From Marinomonas flavescens (lineage in GTDB: Bacteria > Pseudomonadota > Gammaproteobacteria > Pseudomonadales > Marinomonadaceae): DNA of 64,000 nucleotides. The stretch lies in the NCBI RefSeq assembly GCF_004352835.1, contig NZ_SJSB01000008.1, forward strand, positions 146,954-210,953, read 5' to 3'. Position 1 is the first letter of the stretch; each line of letters starts with the position of its first letter. This document shows, one piece after another, positions 26,508 to 35,013 of this stretch. The notes beneath the pieces were generated by a model that was not told the DNA's origin, ran no database searches, and worked only from the letters and a program-made list of their open reading frames with translations. Position numbers and translations under genes: made by a program.

Positions 26508-27089
26508 TTGATAATTGAATTACAGCAGTTAATTAGTTCAGGACATTATCCAGTATGGCTAGTCATGGTGGGGATTGTATTATTGTCTTATCTATTAGAA
26601 GACGTTGCAATTGTGACCGCTGCTTCGCTTGCCGCACAAGACGTTCTACCACCTAGTCTTTCCTTAGTTGCCATCATGTTCGGCATTATTACAGGTGACG
26701 CTGGCCTATATTTTTTAGGGGTTTATGCTAAAAAATCCCGCTGGTTGCGTTATCGCGTTTACACCAATAAATACTTCAATTTTATCCGTGTTCGTTTTCA
26801 AAATGGCGTCTTTATCAATCTTTGTATTGCCCGCTTTATTCCAGGATTACGAACCGCTGGATTTACCTTAAGCGGCTTTTTATCTGTTCCCTTTAGCCTT
26901 TTTCTTAGTGCGGTAATGTTATCCACTACGATCTGGGTTGCTCTCGTATTTACTTTTGTCTATCGATTAGGCAGCAGCGCTTGGGTTCAGGCTGCTCAAT
27001 ATCAATGGATGCTCATCTTAATTGCCGGCGCTGTGTTATTTGCCGCAAATCGTATTATTCGTCATTCTATTTCAAGAAGGTTGTCATGA
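26508..27089 (+). CDS. DedA/VTT-family membrane protein
   Basis: This 193-residue integral membrane protein belongs to the DedA (SNARE-associated, VTT) family. Members are thought to flip phospholipids or undecaprenyl phosphate across the membrane. Family features are LLEDVAIVTAASLA, GDAGLYFLGVYAKK and the ARFIPGLRTAGF motif with the essential arginine and proline-glycine. The likely start is TTG 26508, 7 bases after GCGAGG; TTG 26490 is an alternative. It is the first gene of a tight eight-gene run and overlaps the next by 4 bases (ATGA). This suggests its transported lipid relates to the ligase and acyltransferase downstream. Confidence 0.82.
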   Translation: MIIELQQLISSGHYPVWLVMVGIVLLSYLLEDVAIVTAASLAAQDVLPPSLSLVAIMFGIITGDAGLYFLGVYAKKSRWLRYRVYTNKYFNFIRVRFQNGVFINLCIARFIPGLRTAGFTLSGFLSVPFSLFLSAVMLSTTIWVALVFTFVYRLGSSAWVQAAQYQWMLILIAGAVLFAANRIIRHSISRRLS

Positions 27090-28219
27090 ATTCAAAATTA
27101 AGCACGCCCTATATAGAGGCAGGTAAAATTAACGCAGGTATGCCGTATTTAGAGGAGGACACTGGTGTATCCGTGTCGTCTTATGAGTTTATGCCTAGCT
27201 GGGTTTTTTATACGCCTGTTGTTTTACAGAGCCTATTGCTGGCTGTTCGTTATGGCGATATTCGTTTGCCGTTAGTAGCGAATCCAACCATTTTCTTGAG
27301 TGGCATGGTAGGGGAGTCTAAACACGATATTTTAGTATTGGCAGGTCCTGTTGCTAAGCCTTGGATCTCACCATTTATTTCATTGATCAAAACACAAGAC
27401 TCTTTGGATGACCAAGATACTCATGCAAAGCAAGAGCTTGAGAAAGCAAACTTAACCTTCCCTATAGTGGCAAAGCCGGATTTAGGCTGTCGTGGTGTGG
27501 GGGTCAAATTAGTTAAAAATGAGCAGCAGCTTAAAAGCTACATTGATTCTTATCCATTAGGAGCGCGTTACTTATTACAAGAAAAAGCCCCTTACGAGGC
27601 TGAAGCGGGTGTGTTCTACGTTCGTTATCCAAATGAATCAAAAGGCAAAATCATTTCCATTACGCTCAAATACACTCCATCTGTTGTGGGTGATGGGGTA
27701 TGCACACTTAAAGAATTGATTGAGCAAAGTCCGAGAGCAGGAAAACTGAGTCATCTGTATTTTCCACGTCATGAAGATAAGCTAGATTGGGTATTACCTG
27801 AAGGCGAAGAGTTTCAGCTAGCGTTTGCTGGTAGCCACAGTCGAGGTTCAATTTTTCGTGATGGTAATAAGTACATTACGGAACAATTGACCCGCAAAAT
27901 GGACGAAATTCTCGCAGATGTAGATGGTTACTATTATGGTCGTCTGGACGTTAAATTTCGTGACATACATAGTTTCATGGAAGGCGAGAACTTCACTATT
28001 TTAGAATTGAATGGTGCCAGTAGTGAAGCGGCTCATATATGGGACCGAAATACCCCACTAAAAGAAATCTATAAAACGTTATTGTCACAATACCGCATGT
28101 TGTTTGAAATCGGCGCGCAACAGAAAAAACTCGGTCATCGTCCAGCATCAATTAAGACATTAATTGGCGCATGGAAAGAAGAAAAAGAGCTTATGAAGCA
28201 CTATCCAATGACAGACTAA
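27086..28219 (+). CDS. ATP-grasp ligase of unknown substrate
   Basis: This is a 377-residue ATP-grasp protein, of the kind that joins a carboxylate to an amine through an acyl-phosphate. The ATP-binding lysine and glycine loop are in FPIVAKPDLGCRGVGVKLV, LLQEKAPYEAEAG supplies the adenine-contact strand, and YYYGRLDVKF and FTILELNGASSEA carry the metal-binding acidic residues (E-x-N). It resembles D-Ala-D-Ala ligase or glutamate-ligase-like proteins but has no clear substrate signature. AGAAGG is 5 bases before the ATG, which lies inside the dedA stop. Context points to an amide-linked envelope compound, which is inference. Confidence 0.75.
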   Translation: MNSKLSTPYIEAGKINAGMPYLEEDTGVSVSSYEFMPSWVFYTPVVLQSLLLAVRYGDIRLPLVANPTIFLSGMVGESKHDILVLAGPVAKPWISPFISLIKTQDSLDDQDTHAKQELEKANLTFPIVAKPDLGCRGVGVKLVKNEQQLKSYIDSYPLGARYLLQEKAPYEAEAGVFYVRYPNESKGKIISITLKYTPSVVGDGVCTLKELIEQSPRAGKLSHLYFPRHEDKLDWVLPEGEEFQLAFAGSHSRGSIFRDGNKYITEQLTRKMDEILADVDGYYYGRLDVKFRDIHSFMEGENFTILELNGASSEAAHIWDRNTPLKEIYKTLLSQYRMLFEIGAQQKKLGHRPASIKTLIGAWKEEKELMKHYPMTD

Positions 28220-28253
28220 CAGATTCATTATTATTTTATTGGAGGGCGTGTTT

Positions 28254-28802
28254 ATGCCGCTGAGTTCAACAATGGCGCAAGGTTCGAAAGAGTATTGTGC
28301 TAATGACATCATACTGGGTTGCTTAGAGACGTTGCAGCAAGGTCGTCAGTTTTTGACGTCTATTGACGATGAACAATATTGTTATGTGGCCGCGCCACAT
28401 GTCGCGAGTTCAATCGGCGGGCATTTTCGTCATTTGCTGGATGTTTTTGAGGCTGTTTATAAAAACCAGCAATGCATCGATTACAACTTGCGTCGTCGTG
28501 GTCATGGAATAGAAACATCTAAAGTGGCTGCATTAACGGCAATAAATCAATTAATAAGCTGGTTACAATTACTTGAGAATGACGTGTTAACAATGCAAAC
28601 ACGAGTCATTACAGAGGTCTGTTTGAGTAAAACACAACATGGTGAAATGGGGTCAACCGTTGGTCGTGAGCTTACTTTTGCCGCGTTGCACGCGACTCAT
28701 CATTTTGCCATGGCCAATGTCATTGTGAGTCTTCTTAATGGGCGTGTAAGTGATCAGTTTGGGTATGCACCGTCTACCGTCTCCTATTTACGGGATCAAT
28801 AA
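28254..28802 (+). CDS. DinB-like four-helix protein
   Basis: This 182-residue protein looks like the DinB/YfiT superfamily, a four-helix bundle that holds a metal ion in a three-histidine site and often acts as a thiol S-transferase or hydrolase. Candidate ligands are in IGGHFRHLLD and in AALHATHHFAMAN. There is no signal peptide. ATG 28254 is preferred because GGAGG lies 8 bases upstream; TTG 28239 would contain that site. It follows the ATP-grasp gene by 34 bases and precedes the NRDE gene by 3 bases. Its role in the operon is unknown. Confidence 0.7.
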   Translation: MPLSSTMAQGSKEYCANDIILGCLETLQQGRQFLTSIDDEQYCYVAAPHVASSIGGHFRHLLDVFEAVYKNQQCIDYNLRRRGHGIETSKVAALTAINQLISWLQLLENDVLTMQTRVITEVCLSKTQHGEMGSTVGRELTFAALHATHHFAMANVIVSLLNGRVSDQFGYAPSTVSYLRDQ

Positions 28803-28805
28803 GTT

Positions 28806-29564
28806 ATGTGTTCAGTGTCCTGGTTATTAGACAACGATGGCTATCAGGTTTTCTTCAATCGCGATGAGCAAAAGACGCGAGCTTTGGCCTTACCTCCGAA
28901 GCATATAGTGTTGCAGGATGTGGCTGTTTTAATGCCCATTGATCCAGTGGCTAAGGGCAGTTGGATTAGTGTCAACGAATACGGTTTAACGCTGTGTTTA
29001 TTGAATAATTATCAAGGCCAAGCACCAAGTGGCGTATTAATTAGTCGTGGTCAATTGGTAAAGCTTTTATCTAAATCACAAAACTTGGCTTCGTTGGAAT
29101 ACGAATTCAGTACTTTAAATCTGGCTCGTTATGCACCTTTTACACTGTTGGTTTTTGATGCTGAATTAAATAATCAACAAGGTAAGGTGATGGCTTTTGA
29201 GTGGGATGGAATGTGCTGCAATACGTTTCCTGAATGGTCCCCTCGTTTTTCATCAGGCATGGATTTGGACAAAGTTAAGCGTGCACGAAATGACGCCTAT
29301 CAAGATTGCATAGAGAGCGGTGAATGCTTTCAAAACCTTCTGACCTTGCATGCAAGCCATCATCCAGATCATTTGCATAAATCGTTTTGCATGCACAGAG
29401 AGGACGCACATACCGTGAGTTTTACTCATGTGCAAGTCACTTCTCGAAGTCAAAGTATGTCTTATGTTGCTGGTTCACCATGTGAAAATTTAACGCAAGA
29501 AGCGGTAGTGTCAAACCGCATACCATTATTAGCGAATGCCACGCCAGATTTACTGGCTTGTTAG
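28806..29564 (+). CDS. NRDE/TANGO2-family protein
   Basis: This is a 252-residue member of the NRDE (TANGO2/Ser-rich) family. Like other members it begins MCSVSWL, with a cysteine at residue 2 that could be a nucleophile after removal of methionine, and continues to the hallmark FFNRDEQKTRA. KGSWISVNEYGLTLCLLNNY matches the next conserved block. The eukaryotic homologue has been linked to lipid and heme handling; the bacterial role is not established. It starts 3 bases after the DinB-like stop and ends 9 bases before the YHS gene, so it is clearly in the same operon. Confidence 0.8.
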   Translation: MCSVSWLLDNDGYQVFFNRDEQKTRALALPPKHIVLQDVAVLMPIDPVAKGSWISVNEYGLTLCLLNNYQGQAPSGVLISRGQLVKLLSKSQNLASLEYEFSTLNLARYAPFTLLVFDAELNNQQGKVMAFEWDGMCCNTFPEWSPRFSSGMDLDKVKRARNDAYQDCIESGECFQNLLTLHASHHPDHLHKSFCMHREDAHTVSFTHVQVTSRSQSMSYVAGSPCENLTQEAVVSNRIPLLANATPDLLAC

Positions 29565-29573
29565 GAGAGTGAA

Positions 29574-30014
29574 ATGAAAAAATATTTCTTGTCATTATTG
29601 TTGTTAATAAGTTCGTTTAGCTATGCTCAAGATCTTGTTTATACAGGCTATTTTAATAACAAAGCATTAAGTGGGTACGATACAGTTGCTTACTTTACTG
29701 ATAATAAACCGGTGGTTGGCGACAAAAAGTTTGTTACTAAGTACAAAGGAGCAGATTGGTATTTTGCTAACGAAGAACATTTGGCTATGTTTAAACTCAA
29801 TCCAGAAAAATACGCACCACAATATGGTGGTTACTGTGCTTGGGCCATTGGCGCTCAGAGTAGCTTTGCCTCCGCGGATCCTGAGCAGTGGGCTATTGTG
29901 AATGGCAAACTGTATTTAAATTATGATGCTGACATCAAAGCAAAATGGGACAAAGATCCATCAGGCTTTATTGAAAAAGCAGACAAGGTTTGGCCTAAAC
30001 TTATTTCTGAATAG
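29574..30014 (+). CDS. YHS-domain exported protein
   Basis: This is a 146-residue protein with an N-terminal signal peptide (KKYFLSLLLLISSFSYA, cleavage before QDLV), so it is periplasmic. The body carries a YHS-type domain: ALSGYDTVAYF, then WYFANEEHLAMFKLNPEKYAPQYGGYCAWAI. YHS domains are small and sometimes metal-binding; the cysteine in GGYCAWA is the only one in the mature protein. AGGAG lies ahead of the ATG. It is 14 bases upstream of the DoxX-like gene, a pairing that suggests shared redox or envelope work. No activity is known. Confidence 0.8.
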   Translation: MKKYFLSLLLLISSFSYAQDLVYTGYFNNKALSGYDTVAYFTDNKPVVGDKKFVTKYKGADWYFANEEHLAMFKLNPEKYAPQYGGYCAWAIGAQSSFASADPEQWAIVNGKLYLNYDADIKAKWDKDPSGFIEKADKVWPKLISE

Positions 30015-30028
30015 AAAGGAACGCTATT

Positions 30029-30490
30029 ATGAAAAAAATCATTCGTTATCTTCCCATTGTTTTTATCGCTTTTATTTTTTTGCAGTCGTTAGTGTTTAAA
30101 TTTTTAGGCTCTTATGAAACTCAGTATATTTTTGGCGTTTTAAGCAGCTGGTCCGGTTTACATTGGTTTAGGGATTATGGTGCTTATCTTGTTGGAGGTT
30201 CAGAGTTAATTGCTACTGTATTGCTGTTTACTCGCTTTCAATTTTACGGTGCATTACTCAGTGTTGGAGTGATGACTGGGGCCATTTTCTTCCATCTATT
30301 TACTCCGTTAGGTGTTCTCATGCCAGAATTTAATGCAGCTGGTGAAATTGTAGGAAATGATAGTGGTGTCTTGTTTGGCATGGCTTGTTTGGTCTGGTTA
30401 GCGGCTTGCTTCGTGGTAACACGCCATGTGTTAGAAAAACGCGCAGCAGCCTGTCAAGCGTCGAATGCTAGAGGCGAGCCTTTATGCTAA
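30029..30490 (+). CDS. DoxX-like membrane protein
   Basis: This is a 153-residue protein with about four membrane segments (LPIVFIAFIFLQSLVF, YLVGGSELIATVLLF, ALLSVGVMTGAIFFHLF, LFGMACLVWLAACFVV). Topology and the FKFLGS and GGSELIATVLLF stretches fit the DoxX-like family. Members are often found with redox proteins or membrane enzymes. It follows the YHS gene directly and overlaps the acyltransferase gene by 7 bases. The function is unknown. Confidence 0.7.
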   Translation: MKKIIRYLPIVFIAFIFLQSLVFKFLGSYETQYIFGVLSSWSGLHWFRDYGAYLVGGSELIATVLLFTRFQFYGALLSVGVMTGAIFFHLFTPLGVLMPEFNAAGEIVGNDSGVLFGMACLVWLAACFVVTRHVLEKRAAACQASNARGEPLC

Positions 30491-32247
30491 ACAGTCCCTT
30501 TCGTTTGCCTCGCGTAACGCCGTTTGGTCTTGGTGAGTCATTTGTCGAATGGTTAACGGGTTTGGATAAACTCGATAATTTGTATCAAAAACGACCGGGT
30601 AATTTGTCAAGTTTTGATTTCATGCGTTACACCCTAGATGGTCTTGATATCGAGTATGAGGTGTCATTAGGTAGCACCAGTAATATTCCAGAACAAGGTC
30701 CTGTTGTTATCGTTGCTAATCATCCATTAGGGGCGATTGAAGGTGTAATATTAGCGGACTTGATAGGATCTGTTCGATCCGATGTGAAGGTACTTGCTAA
30801 TCAATTATTAAAACGTCTGCCTGAAATTAATGAATTGTTTATCGGCGTAGATGTATTTGGCGGAAAAAGTAGTAAAGCAACCAATGCGGCTGCGATCCTT
30901 GAGGCTAATAGACATTTAACGAATGGCGGTTTATTGATTGTGTTTCCTGCGGGAGAAGTCTCTACTTATCCTAAAGGATCGAACAGTTTAACGGACATTG
31001 AATGGCGTAACTCGGTGGCTAAATTCGTAAAACGGAGCAAAGCGACCACAGTACCTATCTTTATTAATGGTCGAAATAGCCCTTGGTTTTACCGAGCAGG
31101 AAACGTTCATCCACTATTAAGAAGCGCTTTACTAGGGCGTGAACTGCTGAATAAAAAAGCCACAAACATCTCCATTTCTATTGGCTCTGCGATCCCATTT
31201 TCTGAAGTCAGTGATTTTTCTAATGATAAGGACATGGTTAATTATTTTCGTCTCAATACCTATTTGATGAGCCCGAAGGAAATTCCGAAAAACACAATAG
31301 CGGATCAATCTATTGAGAGTATTTTGGGGTTGCCTATTATCGACGCCGTTGATGCTGATACATTGCATCAAGAGATTACAAATTTACCTGAATCCTTCCA
31401 CCTGTTAGATCAGGGTGATTTCTCAGTATATTGCGCACCCTCACAATCTATTCCGTATTTAATGCAAGAAATTGGGCGTGTGCGCGAAGAAAGTTTCAGA
31501 ATGGTCGGCGAAGGCAGTGGTTTAGCGTGTGACCTAGACGATTATGATTTGTACTATCAACAATTATTTGTTTGGCACAAAAAAGATAAGCAATTGGTTG
31601 GCGCTTATCGTTTAGGGATGGTCGACAAACTGATTGAACAGCATGGACTCGATGGCTTGTATTCTCGCAGTTTGTTTCATTATGACCAAGCGTTTATCGA
31701 TACATTAGATTACAGCATTGAAGTAGGGAGATCGGTTGTTGCGGCGCCTTATCAAAAAAGCCTCAATGCATTGCTGATGCTATGGAAAGGCATCGCGACT
31801 TTTGTTTATCGCCACCCTAATTATACGCATTTATTTGGCCCTGTTAGCATCAGCAGTGAATACAGCCTGATTGCTCGCCAATTAATGGCTGAGACCTTGT
31901 CTATTCATTACTACGATGAGCAAAAAGCGAGTTTAGTGTCGCCTTCCACACCATTCTCTCGCAGCCATAGCCCATTTTGGCAAACAGGCATGTTGTCTGC
32001 TTTAGCAAGTGTGCAGTTGTTATCAAAAGTTCTCTCTCGTATGGAAGAAGGTAAAGGTTTACCTGTGTTGCTGCGTCAGTATTTAAAAATGAACGGCAAG
32101 CTTGTTTGTTTCAATGTAGACCCTACGTTTCAAGATTGCTTAGATGGTCTGATTGTTGTGGACTTAAAAGCGGTTCCAGTGCAAACCTTGTCTAAATACA
32201 TGGGCAAAGAAGAAGCCCAGAGTTACTTATCAGGAAACATTGAGTAA
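30484..32247 (+). CDS. Bifunctional acyltransferase, OlsF-like
   Basis: This 587-residue protein is a fusion. Residues 1-270 are a PlsC-type O-acyltransferase with VANHPLGAIEG (N79-H80) and FPAGEVS. About residues 305-500 are an OlsB/hemolysin-type N-acyltransferase of the GNAT fold, with RVREESFRMVGEG, CDLDDYDLYYQQLFVWHK and VGAYRLG. The same domain order is described for OlsF of Serratia, which makes ornithine lipid from ornithine in two steps. The expected activity is N-acylation of an amino acid with a 3-hydroxyacyl group, then O-acylation. Ornithine is not proven as the substrate here. It overlaps neighbours on both sides. Confidence 0.78.
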   Translation: MLNSPFRLPRVTPFGLGESFVEWLTGLDKLDNLYQKRPGNLSSFDFMRYTLDGLDIEYEVSLGSTSNIPEQGPVVIVANHPLGAIEGVILADLIGSVRSDVKVLANQLLKRLPEINELFIGVDVFGGKSSKATNAAAILEANRHLTNGGLLIVFPAGEVSTYPKGSNSLTDIEWRNSVAKFVKRSKATTVPIFINGRNSPWFYRAGNVHPLLRSALLGRELLNKKATNISISIGSAIPFSEVSDFSNDKDMVNYFRLNTYLMSPKEIPKNTIADQSIESILGLPIIDAVDADTLHQEITNLPESFHLLDQGDFSVYCAPSQSIPYLMQEIGRVREESFRMVGEGSGLACDLDDYDLYYQQLFVWHKKDKQLVGAYRLGMVDKLIEQHGLDGLYSRSLFHYDQAFIDTLDYSIEVGRSVVAAPYQKSLNALLMLWKGIATFVYRHPNYTHLFGPVSISSEYSLIARQLMAETLSIHYYDEQKASLVSPSTPFSRSHSPFWQTGMLSALASVQLLSKVLSRMEEGKGLPVLLRQYLKMNGKLVCFNVDPTFQDCLDGLIVVDLKAVPVQTLSKYMGKEEAQSYLSGNIE

Positions 32248-33131
32248 TGCGCTATCTTAAGAAAATACTTGCTAAGGTAATTACAGGCACCGAGTTACCC
32301 CAAGAAGCGGAGAACAACGCTAAATTAGTGCAGCAAGTACGTGCCACACCTGGATTAATTCACGACCATGTTATTAAAAGTCAATGCTCGCAAGGCCGTA
32401 GTGAAGTGCATTACGTCAGTAGTGATAATAGAGTCATGGCAAGGCCTACTGTGCTCTTTGTGCATGGTAGTCCTGGTAGCTGGGAATCTTTTGCGCCTTA
32501 TTTTTTGCAGCCATCTTTGTCGGAAGCGTTTCGGCTCATATCTATAGATCGGCCTGGTTGGGGATTATCTACGTTTCCAGGTAAAGTATTTCCTAGCGAA
32601 TTAGCCGAACAAGCCCGAGTGCTTGGCCCTTCAATTGAAGCGATTTACCAGCAAAATAAACAACAAAAAATTATCTTGGTAGGACATTCATTAGGGGGAT
32701 CACTCGTGCCAGTATTGGCAGCCACTTACCCTGATTATGTACGCAGCGTGGTTATTTTGGCGGGTGATGTGAACCCTGTGTTAGCTCAACACCGTTGGTA
32801 TAACAGTTTACTGGCGTGTGTGCCTCGCATTTTTGTAGCAAAACATTGGTATCACTCTAACTTAGAAATACTGGATTTAGCGAAGAGCTTAGCCAATCAG
32901 CAAGAAATGATGGCACAAGTGCAACAGCCAATCAGCATTATGCAAGGGACAAACGATAGACTGACCGATCCAAAAAATGTACATTTTGCCAGTTCATTAT
33001 TTCAACAAAGCGCTTTGACAATACAATGGGTTCCTGACAAAGGGCACATGATCAACTTAATGTGTGTGGATCTAGTCAAAGCAGCGATCATGCGTTCGCA
33101 TGAAAGTAGCGAGGCAGATTCCGTTCCGTAG
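32247..33131 (+). CDS. Alpha/beta hydrolase of the lipid-type operon
   Basis: This is a 294-residue alpha/beta hydrolase. The nucleophile elbow is GHSLGGS, FVHGSPGSWESF is the oxyanion segment, MQGTNDRLTDP holds the acid and PDKGHMINL the histidine. A signal peptide is not obvious. Its ATG shares one base with the acyltransferase stop (TAATG), so translation is coupled. It is the last gene of the eight-gene run and could remove or recycle acyl groups, but this is inference. Confidence 0.82.
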   Translation: MRYLKKILAKVITGTELPQEAENNAKLVQQVRATPGLIHDHVIKSQCSQGRSEVHYVSSDNRVMARPTVLFVHGSPGSWESFAPYFLQPSLSEAFRLISIDRPGWGLSTFPGKVFPSELAEQARVLGPSIEAIYQQNKQQKIILVGHSLGGSLVPVLAATYPDYVRSVVILAGDVNPVLAQHRWYNSLLACVPRIFVAKHWYHSNLEILDLAKSLANQQEMMAQVQQPISIMQGTNDRLTDPKNVHFASSLFQQSALTIQWVPDKGHMINLMCVDLVKAAIMRSHESSEADSVP

Positions 33132-33319
33132 CGTCAAATTCATGCACTAGCTTTATTAAAAAATGACTTGGTTGATGGTCTTCAAAGGCCAATGCTGCAT
33201 CTTTTTTTTAGATGAACATACGTTTTGTGCATAGCCCTTAGTCTTAATTTCAATTGCTTCATATTCTCGGTTTGTAATAATGCTGTTATGCATATTTGCC
33301 TAATAACAAAGAGATAGAC

Positions 33320-34792
33320 ATGAATCAGATTTTAACGACACTTGAACCGCACGCCATTTGGAAACATTTCCAAACCCTTTGTAATATTCCTAGACCGTCT
33401 TACCACGAAGCCGCATTACGTGATCACCTTATCGCTTGGGCGCATGACCTTGGGCTAACCACCTATGTTGACCCAGTAGGAAATCTGGTTATCCGTAAGG
33501 CCGCATCCAAAGGAATGGAAAAAGCGGAAACTGTCGTGTTGCAGGGGCACTTGGACATGGTGGCGCAAAAAGACGCTGGCGTGGATCATGATTTCGAGAC
33601 AGACCCTATCATCACTCGTGTTATCGATGGCTGGGTGCATGCAACTGGTACGACTCTTGGTGCAGACAATGGTATTGGTGTCGCCGCGGCCTTGGCTGTG
33701 TTGGAATCGACCGATTTACAACATGGACCAATCGAAGCATTGTTTACCATCGAGGAAGAAACCAGCCTACGCGGTGCTTTACAACTCGAAGAAGGCATTC
33801 TTAAGGGTAAAATCTTATTGAATCTAGACTCCGAAGACCGAGGCGATGTGTACATCGGTTGTGCTGGTGGAATGGACATTAATGTAGATAAGAATTATGA
33901 GGTATTGCCAGCAGAGCAGGGTGCTCAAGCGTTCACTGTGACCATCACAGGTTTACGTGGCGGTCACTCTGGTTTGGATATTCACAAAGGCCGTGCCAAC
34001 GCAAATGTGTTACTCGTTCGTTTTCTTAACGGACTCAAATTGTCCTATCCTGTTGGTTTGAGTGCTTTTAGTGGTGGTACGTTACGCAACGCTATTTCTC
34101 GCGATGCGAGCGCTACGTTTAATTATGACCCAAAAGACAAAGCGGCCATCGAGCAATGCATCGAACAATTTAAACAGGACACCCAAGCGGAATATGGCAG
34201 CATTGAAGCAAACCTAGAGGTACTAGTGAGTGATGCCAGTGTCGATACTCAGTTATCAGCAGAACAACACACCGCATTAATCAATGCTCTTAGCTGTGCG
34301 CCACATGGCGTTAATCGTATGAGCACGGAGCTAGAAGGGGTGACAGAAACCTCTTGCAACCTTGGCGTGATCAACCTAAAAAACAACCCAGAAGGCGGTA
34401 AATCTTTTGATGCTTGTTTATTAGTTCGCTCTCTAGTGAACTCCGCTGTGGATCACTTATCAAACACCGCGAAATCCGCGTTCAGCTTGATAGACGCAAA
34501 CGTAGTTTTGGAAAATGGTTACCCAGGCTGGCGCCCTGATCCAAATGCTGGCTTATTAAAGCACTTCTTAACCGTACATAAAGAAGTCACGGGGCAAGAA
34601 GCGAACGTCAAAGTCATCCATGCAGGCCTTGAATGCGGCATAATCGGCGCGAAATACCCAGGCATGGAAATGGTCTCCTTCGGGCCAAACATTCGTGGAG
34701 CGCATTCACCAACTGAAAGAATGGAAATAGACAGCGTTGGCGACTTTTGGCGCTTACTGGTTGCCTTATTGGCGTCTACACCCAAAGCATAA
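33320..34792 (+). CDS. pepD: Cytosolic aminoacyl-histidine dipeptidase
   Basis: PepD (peptidase D, carnosinase-like) is a zinc-dependent cytosolic dipeptidase. The 490 residues match Escherichia PepD (485). IPRPSYHEAALRD, LQGHLDMVAQKD (metal histidine and aspartate), TTLGADNGIG, TIEEETSLRGA (acidic pair) and RGGHSGLDIHKGRANAN are diagnostic. ATG 33320 is used; TTG 33296 has no ribosome site. It is transcribed alone behind a 188-base gap. Confidence 0.96.
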   Translation: MNQILTTLEPHAIWKHFQTLCNIPRPSYHEAALRDHLIAWAHDLGLTTYVDPVGNLVIRKAASKGMEKAETVVLQGHLDMVAQKDAGVDHDFETDPIITRVIDGWVHATGTTLGADNGIGVAAALAVLESTDLQHGPIEALFTIEEETSLRGALQLEEGILKGKILLNLDSEDRGDVYIGCAGGMDINVDKNYEVLPAEQGAQAFTVTITGLRGGHSGLDIHKGRANANVLLVRFLNGLKLSYPVGLSAFSGGTLRNAISRDASATFNYDPKDKAAIEQCIEQFKQDTQAEYGSIEANLEVLVSDASVDTQLSAEQHTALINALSCAPHGVNRMSTELEGVTETSCNLGVINLKNNPEGGKSFDACLLVRSLVNSAVDHLSNTAKSAFSLIDANVVLENGYPGWRPDPNAGLLKHFLTVHKEVTGQEANVKVIHAGLECGIIGAKYPGMEMVSFGPNIRGAHSPTERMEIDSVGDFWRLLVALLASTPKA

Positions 34793-34815
34793 GCATCGTA
34801 TCTTTAGCGTTAATT

Positions 34816-34841
34816 CCCTCCCATTAGCTTTAATGGGAGGG
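34816..34841 (+). terminator. Hairpin after pepD
   Basis: CCCTCCCATTA (34816-34826) and TAATGGGAGGG (34831-34841) form a perfect 11-base stem with a GCTT tetraloop, 23 bases after the pepD stop. The following T run is only two bases, so termination may be partial. Confidence 0.6.
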
Positions 34842-34945
34842 TTGCGCTGGCTTCGCTATTTTTATTGCTTCCATTTCAAAATCTACGGAATCTACGTGCC
34901 ACCCACCTTAATACACAACAGTCATTACGATTTTAAGTCGTCAGC

Positions 34946-34989
34946 TTGATCATAGGGAAATCACATCTATACTGTATAAATGTACAGTC
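34946..34989 (+). promoter_or_regulatory. LexA-controlled promoter (SOS box)
   Basis: The site TACTGTATAAATGTACAGTC (34970-34989) contains CTGT-N8-ACAG and agrees with the Escherichia LexA consensus at 17 of 20 positions. A promoter TTGATC (34946-34951), 16-base spacer, TATACT (34968-34973) has its -10 box overlapping the LexA site, so repressor binding would block it. The gene start follows 24 bases after the site, behind GAGG. Confidence 0.75.
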
Positions 34990-35013
34990 AAATTAGAGTG
35001 TGAGGTTGTTAAA

